A DNA stretch of 64,000 nt, from NCBI GenBank assembly GCA_021014325.1, contig CM037472.1, positions 21,127,063 to 21,191,062 of the forward strand, in the 5' to 3' direction. This DNA comes from Plazaster borealis. Taxonomy: Eukaryota > Echinodermata > Asteroidea > Forcipulatida > Labidiasteridae. The position numbers and the translations under genes were made by a program. Numbering within the stretch: position 1 is the first letter of the stretch; each line of letters starts with the position of its first letter. Shown in pieces: positions 56,880 to 64,000 of the stretch. Below the pieces are notes generated by a model. It saw only the letters and a program-made list of their open reading frames with translations, was not told the origin of the DNA and made no database searches.

Positions 56880-57300
56880 TGACTCTACACTGAAACCTCT
56901 GAACCCCTATAAATGGACAAACATGTATTACACTCTTCAGTCTCCTGACGATGACCAGAGCAAGCTAGTCGAAACGTTGAGACCTATTTAGACTCACTCC
57001 GCGGCAGTGTAGTTATTAACGAGAAGTCCCCCCGATCCACGTAGCGAAAGTAGTAGTCCCGCCCGATTTCCTACCTCCCGCCCAGGTAGTAGTTAATAAG
57101 CAGGACAGTTCTTTTCAGAACTAAGAAGTCTCCCGAATTCGGAATATTCTACTCTGCAGCAGTAGAATAAAATGCAAGACAAGTTCTCAAAGAACAAAAT
57201 CTACCTAGCAAGTAGATATACACATGGTGTTACCACAAACCAAATATATAGGCCCTACAGTAGGCCTATATATCACATTTAAGCAGAGAACAAACCCACA
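56880..57300 (+). mobile_element. Penelope-like element terminal fragment with hammerhead-like core
   Basis: ctcctgacgatgaccagagc and aagctagtcgaaacgttgag (56942-56981) give the CUGANGA - stem II - GAAA core of a hammerhead ribozyme. Stem II has one mismatch. Penelope-like retroelements carry such motifs in their terminal repeats. A TATA-like tataaat (56911) lies upstream. Downstream is distinctive sequence (ctcccgaattcggaatattc, ctctgcagcagtagaataaa). Stems I and III are not convincing, so ribozyme activity is unproven. Confidence 0.5.
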
Positions 57301-57780
57301 TTTGCTTGCTTGTTTTTATTTATTAAAAAAAATGCAGTGGAAAGCTAAATGCTAATTTTGTTGACTGTACATGGCAATGTCAGCTCCTTTTAGGTCAAGG
57401 TCTTCTAGACACTGTGGAGAAACGTCTCTCTTGTATCTCTGGAAAATTCAAGGATGTAATCATGCATATTATACCTGCAAGCGTCTATGACAACGTATAC
57501 GGCCTTTAAGTGCACCGATGTGAAACGCTGAATTTCCCTCCTGCACTGCTTGTCCATATAAATAGCCCATTGACCAAAGTGCAAAGACCTCAGACAATAA
57601 TGGATTATGTAGATTATGAGAGGAACAACAGCATGCAGTAATTGTATCTTGTAGTTTTGTGCAAATTGATTTACTTTCGTTTATTGGTGCACATTGCTTT
57701 ATTTCAAAGAGGAATTTGTGAGGATTGTGGGGGATTTTTTGTTTTGGGGGGATGGGCTTCTCTGGTTGTTTTGACTTCTT
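57300..57780. other. Intron 22 stretch with no recognised feature
   Basis: Between the Penelope-like fragment and the LINE UTR fragment I find no coding frame, tRNA box or terminal repeat. Confidence 0.45.
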
Positions 57781-57995
57781 TAATGAAAATTCAATTCAAT
57801 TTTTCAATTTATTTTCAATCCATACACAAAATAAACAATGAAAGATATATGTAAAAATAGGGATAACAGGCAAGCAATAAGTGAATAAACCTATACAATT
57901 TAAAGCAAAAGAACATTACAAAAACACATGGAAGTGGAGGGGGCCCATAAAAAGCAGAGCTTCTGTCGAGTACGGACCCCTTAAGAAAATAAAGC
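57780..57995 (-). mobile_element. LINE 3' UTR-like fragment, minus strand
   Basis: The plus strand begins with an A/T-rich tail (ttcaattcaatttttcaatt) followed by caaaataaacaatg...gggcccataaaaagcagagc...acggacccctt. This is the same layout as the 3' UTR of the LINE at 32808. No coding part remains. Confidence 0.45.
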
Positions 57996-58336
57996 AAGGT
58001 GGGCAAGTTTTCATTTGAAAAACTTTGTTTGTGTTATTAAATTAATTAGTCTTACTGATAAAATATGGAAAAAATTTAATAGAAAAATGCAAAAATTTGT
58101 GTGCTTTCTGCACATTGATGATGTAATGTTTCATGGAGACGATACATTTTCTACAAATTCTTTGAACTTTAAAGCAGTAATTATTTATGACAAATAAAGT
58201 GGATTGATTGAAGTCTCCGTTTTCGTTAAAGATTTAATAAATAAAATTCATTAATATCTTCCTCCAAGAAATAAAAAAGTGAGTCAAGAAAAACCAAAAA
58301 AATAACATCTTTGTTATCTTTTTGTTTTTTACTCAG

Positions 58337-58495
58337 GTTGAAGACAAGCAGACGCGACTAGAACAAGCGTATGAGTTCCAGTCAGCGTATCAGACAGCTC
58401 TACAGAGAGTCTCTGGTTGGCTGGATAACATGCAACTCAAACTCTTCTCCTCCAATTGGCAGAAAGATACAGAGACTCAGCTAGCTGATCATGCG
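58337..58495 (+). CDS. Exon 23: spectrin-like rod
   Basis: The acceptor is tttactcag and the donor is gcg/gtaagg; 159 bases (53 residues), phase 0. It starts VEDKQTRLEQAYEFQSAYQT and continues RVSGWLDNMQLKLFSSNWQ, a clear helix A with its tryptophan. Confidence 0.85.
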
Positions 58496-58861
58496 GTAAG
58501 GATCCCACTGATGACCAGAAACCCCATTTTACGCAGTTCTTCCCATCTTTGACAAACACTCAGAGCTTGCCCCTACCACCACTAGCCTGGCGTACATTGT
58601 CTAGTAAAAACTGCTACGGGCTAGTAAACACCACTTCTCATTTTGCCCTGTGGGCAACTTAAAACTGTGACCTGCTTGTTTAAAATGGTCACAATTCTTC
58701 CTTTTCAAATAGAATAAATTAAAAAATGTATTAATATATTTTTGAGTGCCTGCATGTAATTTCAGATGACCAATAAACTGGTTATGATTGCTACCAATAA
58801 TACCTCTGAAAGATGAAGTTTTGACAACACATGATTGTAATTTGGGCTACTAAAACTTCCT

Positions 58862-59215
58862 GGGCCCAATTTGATAGAGCTGCTTAAGCAGACAATTTTG
58901 CTTAACAACTTTGTGCTTAACAAACATTAGCAGGATACCAGTCAAAGAGGGGGCATGTGACATGGTATTTTGGCTGGTTACCTTGGGTGCGTTTTGGCGG
59001 CTGTAACCAATAATTGTTTCTGACGTCATAACCAAAACGGTAACCGAGCTCACAACTCGGTTATCGTTCAGTCTGAACAGCAGAACCAACGACCAACAAC
59101 CGAAACAATTTTTGGTTACCGCCGCCAAAACGCACCCCTTATTCTGCTAAGCATAATATTGTTGTGCTGAGCTACTTTTTGTGCTTAATGAAGCAGCTCT
59201 ATGAAATTAGGCCCT
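58862..59215. mobile_element. Inverted-repeat element M1, copy split by element M2
   Basis: Left half ggcccaatttgatagagctg through ggctggttacctt and right half ttattctgctaagcataata through ctatgaaattaggccc rejoin into a normal M1. Element M2 (58985-59137) separates them. Confidence 0.8.
58985..59137. mobile_element. 153-bp inverted-repeat element M2 with 3-bp target duplication
   Basis: Starts GGGTGCGTTTTGGCGGC and ends with its near-perfect inverse (GCCAAAACGCACCC). It is flanked by CTT at 58982-58984 and 59138-59140, while uninterrupted M1 copies have a single CTT at that point. No coding capacity. A 3-bp duplication fits PIF/Harbinger-type elements, an assignment by inference only. Confidence 0.82.
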
Positions 59216-59294
59216 TGGGGCAAGTAAATGCACAGTTTACTGGCCTGGTAGGCTACTTTTTTAAAAGCTTAAGAGCAATGCCTGAACAATAGTC

Positions 59295-59494
59295 TAGGGT
59301 CCAATTTCATACAGCTTCTTAAGCAGAAAATGTTGCTTAACAAATTTCTGCTAAGCAAAAATAAGCAGGAATACCATTTACAAATGGTACACTTGACAAT
59401 GTGTTTTGGGTGGTAACCTAAATCTGGTAAGCATTAATTCTTTTTGTGCTGAGCTACTTTTTGTGCCTAAAGCAGCTCTATGAAATTGGGCCTA
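59295..59494. mobile_element. Inverted-repeat element M1, copy 5
   Basis: Left terminus gggtccaatttcatacagct and right terminus agctctatgaaattgggcc; the internal block gtgttttgggtggtaaccta matches M1. It lies immediately 5' of exon 24. Confidence 0.72.
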
Positions 59495-59588
59495 GATATA
59501 TTTGCAGTTAATCCCAAGCCATTTACTACAGATCATTTGCAGATAAAGTCATTAACCAGCCTATTTGTTTCTTTCTCCACATGGACAG

Positions 59589-59801
59589 AATCTTCAAGAA
59601 GAGATTCACTCCTTCCAGGACCAGCTAGAGGTAATGAACGAATCTTGCCAAGCCGTCCTGCTGGAAACCAACGAGCAGAGTAGGCAGTTGATCCGGCAGG
59701 CCCTTGGCGACCTCAACTCACGTATGTCAACACTGGAGACTGAAGCCCAGCAGAGAGAGCAAGAGCTCGTGGAGAAGAACCGAAGACAAAAAGCATTCCA
59801 G
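59589..59801 (+). CDS. Exon 24: spectrin-like rod
   Basis: The acceptor is acatggacag and the donor is ccag/gtaggg; 213 bases (71 residues), phase 0. It starts NLQEEIHSFQDQLEVMNESC and ends REQELVEKNRRQKAFQ. This is continuous amphipathic helix and supplies helices B and C of a repeat whose helix A is in exon 23. Confidence 0.85.
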
Positions 59802-60171
59802 GTAGGGTGTTTGTGACTGCCTGGGGAGAGGGCCCCCCCCCCCATAGTATGTAGAGTCATGAAAGTTACACAATCTATATCTACTCCATGCACTTGTCTT
59901 CATCTGACCACTGATATAAAGAGCATAGTTCAGTACAAGACCCTGTACTTTACTGTACCATTTGACATTTATAGAAACAAATCATTTCAATTCTTGCACT
60001 TGGAATGTAACAAAACACTAACAAGTGCCCTCAACAAACCACCGCGTATATTTTCATTGTAGAAAAATTCCAATTTCAAGAGGTTGGCAAAGTTGAGTGC
60101 ACTGGCTGTATAAGAGATTTACAGACTATCTTGGGTAGTATCGATTTTGGTGTATGAATAGCAACGGTGCT

Positions 60172-60290
60172 TTGTCTGAATTGGTGACTACGGCTGTGGC
60201 TATTGCTAAGGGTGTTGCTATGGGCCTCCTATGCTTCAATGCATGTTCTCATAGCAATCAAGCCGCAGCCATAGCCGCTAATTCAGACAC
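60172..60290. mobile_element. Inverted-repeat element M10, copy 2
   Basis: tgtctgaattggtgactacg and the inverse of tagccgctaattcagaca are inverted repeats. The core attgctaagggtgttgctat is shared with 40940-41076. About 120 bases, non-coding; the chance plus-strand open frame through it is not a gene. Confidence 0.68.
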
Positions 60291-60343
60291 AGCCTCAGCT
60301 TTAGTTATCTCATGGGACAGTTTTCTACTTCATGATCCAGTTT

Positions 60344-60732
60344 TTAAAGGTTATACAGGATTGGTAAGGATGAATAACATCACTGTTTAATTTTAGTCTG
60401 AAAGCTCACTGATTATGAAGGTTATACTAGAACCATTTTCTTCTGTGACATGTTCCCTCTGAAATGAATTCATATTCGAGAAAACTGTATCTGAAAACCT
60501 AAAACAAACAAAAACGAAACAGCTGATTTCGATCGCTACATCGAAAATTAAGAACAGTGTGTTTACATGCTGAAATTTGTGCATGGTTTTTCACTATTTT
60601 CTCCTGACTCACACAACGGATTAAGCCCAAATTTTCGCAGGTTTGTTATTTCATGTATGGTTGATCACACAAAACATGAACACTGTCTGGGACTGTTTTG
60701 TCAGCTCTACCAATCTTGTATAATACCTTTAA
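60344..60732. mobile_element. TTAA-flanked inverted-repeat element M5, copy 2
   Basis: Starts TTAAAGGTTATACAGG and ends TATAATACCTTTAA; the body matches 49451-49844 along its length. It ends about 65 bases before exon 25. Confidence 0.8.
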
Positions 60733-60796
60733 GTAATGGAAGTATTCTTCCTTTTTTTGTTCATCAAGCTTTTATTTTTGTCTGAAATGTTATCAG

Positions 60797-60907
60797 GATG
60801 ATGTTCAGGTCTTCCAAGGCTGGTTGGGTGATGCAAAGAAGAAGCTGAACAGCCAAGAAGAGTCTGAGAGTACATTGTCATTAGAGGACAAGATCAACCA
60901 AAATCAG
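60797..60907 (+). CDS. Exon 25: spectrin-like rod
   Basis: The acceptor is atgttatcag and the donor is cag/gtacaa; 111 bases (37 residues), phase 0. It starts DDVQVFQGWLGDAKKKLNSQ, a helix A with the conserved tryptophan, and ends in a Ser/Glu-rich loop. It was too short for a simple ORF search and is called from frame, motif and splice sites. Confidence 0.8.
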
Positions 60908-61436
60908 GTACAATAAACTCATTCACCAATTTCCTTCCGCACTCTCTTCATACGGATAATGTTGTAGATATTTTCGCATGGACAAGAAAATGGCTGATGG
61001 ACTCATACAGTGTTATTTATTTTCATGGCTCATCAATATTGAATATTGAATCTCAACATTGAGATAAACATTGATTGTTCTACTCTATGATTGCTGCGAC
61101 CGTAATTACAATGTTTACATCACTCTACTTACCTGTAGAGCAAATACTACATTTGCATAGAATCCCTATGCTGGCAGGCAACTTGCAAAGACTGTCACGC
61201 AAACACATACAAATCAGCACTCTCTGCTGTTCTACCCACAACGCCCTGTGACATGTGTGCCACGCTAGCGTCCTCTTTTTCTCGTAGCCGTAGGACAGGT
61301 AACATCGTCACATTCAGGTTCCTTGATTTGTCGTCTTTTACGAGAATTGCTATAGTTTGAATAATAAATAAAGTGTTGAGAAGGTAGAATTGAGTTTGGT
61401 TATTCTTGATAGTGTTTTGAAGTGAAGAATGAATAA

Positions 61437-61598
61437 AACCCGGTTCATACTACATGTGGATGCGAAGCGAATTTGACATCACAACTCTGTTTTCGCTGCG
61501 AATTTTTCGCAAGAGTTGAGCACAGCTCTTGCGAATTGTTTGTTGCGAACTTGTGACATCAAATTCGCTTCGCATTCGCAGGAAGTATGACCGGTATA
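61437..61598. mobile_element. Inverted-repeat element M8, copy 1
   Basis: Contains tgacatcacaactctgtttt, cgaatttttcgcaagagttg and gcattcgcaggaagtatga. These match the copy at 63600-63780 in inverted order, as expected for a palindromic element. Confidence 0.75.
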
Positions 61599-61772
61599 AT
61601 TCTTGTAAGTTGGAGAGGACGGGCTCTGAGACACTTTGATTGATGTCATCGTAGTTACAATATTATCCAAGGAGTATTTAAAGTTTTAGGTTGTACATCA
61701 TGAGTTTTTATATTACGATTATAACCAGCATCTGCTTATATTGAATAATCTTCTTCCTTTGTTGAATGACAG

Positions 61773-61793
61773 CTGCTACAGCAACAGATCAAG
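61773..61793 (+). CDS. Exon 26: candidate 21-nt microexon
   Basis: A pyrimidine-rich tract (ttcttcctttgttgaatgacag) precedes 21 bases encoding LLQQQIK, followed by a donor aag/gttagc. It is phase 0 at both ends and keeps the downstream frame. The Leu/Gln-rich peptide would lengthen the helix or loop after exon 25. Evidence is only splice-site fit and frame, so this is tentative. Confidence 0.45.
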
Positions 61794-61799
61794 GTTAGC

Positions 61800-62280
61800 T
61801 TCTAACTTGTTCTCTAGTTCAACTTATTCTTTAGATAGCTAGACAATACTTCTGCTTCTTTTCTGAAATGCTTGCCATGCGTTTGATAGTTTTCATTATC
61901 TGAATGTGGATGCCCCCAATGCCTGTTTTTGTATTTGAAGTATCGGGTATGGAACTAACAATTGGTTTACTTTTTGGCTTTGGGAGCGGTTCATATTGTT
62001 AGCGACTAACAGTTTTGAAAAGGTTTTCTAGATGTGTAGAAACCTTGTAATGCACGTTTGTAAAGTTTAAGTATTGCGTGTTTTATAGTGTCTACCCACT
62101 ACTTTGTGTGTCTATACATATACCTTTTGCTATGCCTTAAATTAAAAATAAATTGATGGTGAAGTGTTAAAGGGCATGCAAACATTGAATGATGTTTATA
62201 AACGGATATGAATGATGTTTATAAACGGATCTATAGTTTTTCAGATTCAAAAGAAAGATAATCAAAGAAATACAAAAAAG
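61800..62280. other. Sequence after the candidate microexon, no recognised feature
   Basis: No further rod exon is found between 61794 and the window end. A 24-base direct repeat (gaatgatgtttataaacgga at about 62187 and 62210) is the only local structure before the SINE at 62285. Confidence 0.45.
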
Positions 62281-62284
62281 TGCA

Positions 62285-62578
62285 AAGTAAAGTATGTCCC
62301 AAGCCAATATGGCTCATCAGGCCGGTTTTTATATCTGGTTTCATTAAACAACTGAGAACATTTCTATTTCCTCTGGACAGGATGCCAGTCAATCGCAGGT
62401 TACTCCCCAGCTCTCACCGGTACCCATTTGTACTCCTGGGTGGAGAAATTATGATAAAGTGCCTTGCTCAAGGACTGAACAGTGTCATGACTGACTGGGC
62501 CAGGATTCAAACCCACATTCAGAACTTTTAAGAAATTGAGTCCACCGCCCTGGACCACTTGGCCACAACACCCCATCA
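62285..62578 (-). mobile_element. tRNA-Leu-like SINE, minus strand
   Basis: The minus strand starts ggggtgttgtggccaagtgg and has box B gggtttgaatcctgg, then a body with gagcaaggcactttatcat and ctgcgattgactggcatcct. The head resembles a class II tRNA. Confidence 0.7.
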
Positions 62579-62579
62579 A

Positions 62580-63294
62580 AAGAAAACAAATTTTAAACTC
62601 ATTTTATTGTTTTTGAAATTAAATTGTCGTTTGTGCACGTTCTAGTGTTAAAAGGGATCACTGATTCACATTAGTGATTCCTGTTTTCTTGAAATGATAA
62701 TAACTGGGTCGGAAGAGTTTCTCAGAGAACTTAAATTTCTTTGATTTACCCAAGGCTTTTAAGGACAACGTAGTATGCTGATTGCCAATATTGTAGTGCC
62801 TTTAAAATAAAGTGTTGTTGTGCATGAATTACACATTACTTGTATTACTGTGTGGAGGCATGCATCTTTCATGGAATTGACGAAACCAATTATTGTTAAT
62901 AACGAATATTCATTCAGAGCATAATTGCCATAAAATCCCTTTGCGTTTATTAGTTTCCCTGATGTTTATTCCGGGAACTTTCTCAGCTCTTCGAAGAAAC
63001 CAGCGCTTTGGTTGTTCTTCTCATGCGTCACTCTTGTACTAGCTGTAGAAGATACGCCACGCATATATTGCCTTCTTGGCCACGCAGCACATTACATCCA
63101 CACATTTTTTAGCAATTAGAAGAGCTTCAAAGTTTTGTCATACTTCTAAGCTTTTTAAAGCACAGGTTTAGCATTTACATCAGAGTTTCTACTCGCCTTC
63201 CATTTCAATTGTTGCAAAACAAACAGTGAGAAGAAGTTTACGACCAATATTTAACCAGGAATTGTGGATTACTGACAGTTTCATGAAGTAAGAC
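62580..63294. other. Terminal intron stretch with no recognised feature
   Basis: AT-rich sequence between a SINE and element M9. No coding frame with rod character on the plus strand. The next exon of the gene must lie beyond 64000. Confidence 0.45.
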
Positions 63295-63599
63295 TTAACA
63301 TGTTGACTGCCATTCATAAATTTGTAGGGGCGTTCCCATTTGCCAAGCATCCAATTTTAGTGGTGCGCATGCATGCATACCAAATAGGTATTTTTTTTTG
63401 TGTCTACATGTTGTAGCATACAAATTCTAACGATGTGTGCTCACCACTGCCAGAAGCGTATTCGTTGCGTTCTCAGTGATGCCAGTGTATTCAATTCACT
63501 ATACAAAGGCATTTCAGTCTCTACGAGTATACTCGTAGTGGCACAATCCATTACACCTGTTACTACGAATATACTCGTAGACGGCAGTCAATATGTTAA
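63295..63599. mobile_element. 305-bp TTAA-flanked inverted-repeat element M9
   Basis: Begins TTAACATGTTGACTGCC and ends GGCAGTCAATATGTTAA, inverted repeats with TTAA at both ends as in piggyBac-type insertions. Inner tracts gagtatactcgtag and acgaatatactcgtag add further symmetry. No transposase frame. Confidence 0.75.
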
Positions 63600-63780
63600 G
63601 CCCGTTTCATACTTCCTGCGAATGCAAATGCGATGCGAAATTTGACGTCACAAATTTGCAACGAATAATTCGGAAGAGTTGAGCTGTGCTCAACTTTTGC
63701 GAAACATTCGCAGCGAAAACAGAGTTGTGATGTCAAATTCAATTCGCACGAAGCATTCGCAGGAAGTATGAAATGGGCTT
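63600..63780. mobile_element. Inverted-repeat element M8, copy 2
   Basis: Begins gcccgtttcatacttcctgc and ends with its inverse gcaggaagtatgaaatgggc. Inner pairs tttgacgtcacaa and ttgtgatgtcaaa also match. 181 bases, non-coding; it starts immediately after element M9. Confidence 0.8.
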
Positions 63781-64000
63781 TATTCTTACTGGATGTTCTA
63801 CATTACTGAGCTGGAATTCTGCAGCTCATTTCACAAAACTTTACGCATCTGCGTATTTCCACTTTTGCAAGATTTTCTTGTGTTAGTGGTGCACAACTTT
63901 ATGCAGTAATTGTTGCAAAATGGACTTACGCAGTTGCAAAAGGTTCCGTGAAACCGGCAGCTGATCTGGATTACTGACAATGGAATAAGAATAATTGCTG

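Larger units (their letters stand above)
157..61793 (+). other. Giant spectrin-repeat gene, internal portion (nesprin/SYNE-like; spectraplakin is the alternative)
   Basis: Twenty-six exons with AG acceptors and GT donors join into one open frame of about 6,640 residues; both gene ends lie outside the window. The exons on either side of the giant exon encode heptad-rich helices with the W-x2-W/L spacing of spectrin repeats, including GWLEET, EWLDTAEEML, VWLAEG, GWLDNMQLKL and GWLGDAKKKL. Such proteins are long cytoskeletal linkers: nesprins connect nuclear envelope to actin, spectraplakins connect actin to microtubules. I favour a nesprin because rod repeats continue on both sides of exon 16 and I see no SH3 or plakin-domain signature upstream. 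The family call is inference, since no CH, KASH, EF-hand or GAS2 domain is present to decide it. Confidence 0.6.

Overview
The window is eukaryotic nuclear DNA: AT-rich, with spliced exons bounded by GT/AG, long introns and many short transposon remnants. The repeat flora (TIR elements ending in CAATTTCATAGAGCTGC, TTAA-flanked elements starting AAAGG, several tRNA-derived SINE families) looks to me like an echinoderm, probably a sea star or relative. That is recognition from memory, not a database match.

One plus-strand gene spans the window and runs off both ends. I place 26 exons (157 to 61793), which splice in frame to about 6,640 residues. Exons 1-15 (157-11142) encode about 1,267 residues of alpha-helical, spectrin-repeat-like rod. 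Many of these exons hold one repeat of about 103-109 residues and most boundaries are phase 0. Exon 16 (11798-26182) is a single 14,385-base exon of 4,795 codons. It carries 28 tandem copies of a domain I do not recognise, then a disordered Ser/Pro-rich tail. Exons 17-26 (27392-61793) return to spectrin-like rod and are interrupted by a 20.4 kb intron (30549-50981). The best family guess is a nesprin/SYNE (MSP-300 type) nuclear-envelope and actin linker. A spectraplakin (MACF1/dystonin/Shot type), which also carries a giant repeat exon, is the alternative. Neither the actin-binding CH domains nor a KASH or EF-GAS2 end lies in the window.

The giant exon is the most unusual object. It starts and ends in phase 0, so it could be included or skipped without shifting the frame. 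Its ten central units (15434-19363) are exactly 393 bases each with no indels and are nearly identical, implying recent expansion or homogenisation. The flanking units are older, longer and divergent, and many contain an extra Gly/Pro-rich SPL...G...GG module.

The introns hold non-coding and mobile DNA: at least eleven families of short inverted-repeat elements (some nested), several tRNA-derived SINE families, 3' ends of several LINEs, a Penelope-like terminal fragment with a hammerhead-like core, several local tandem duplications and two minisatellites. No second protein-coding gene, rRNA, functional tRNA or CRISPR array is supported.
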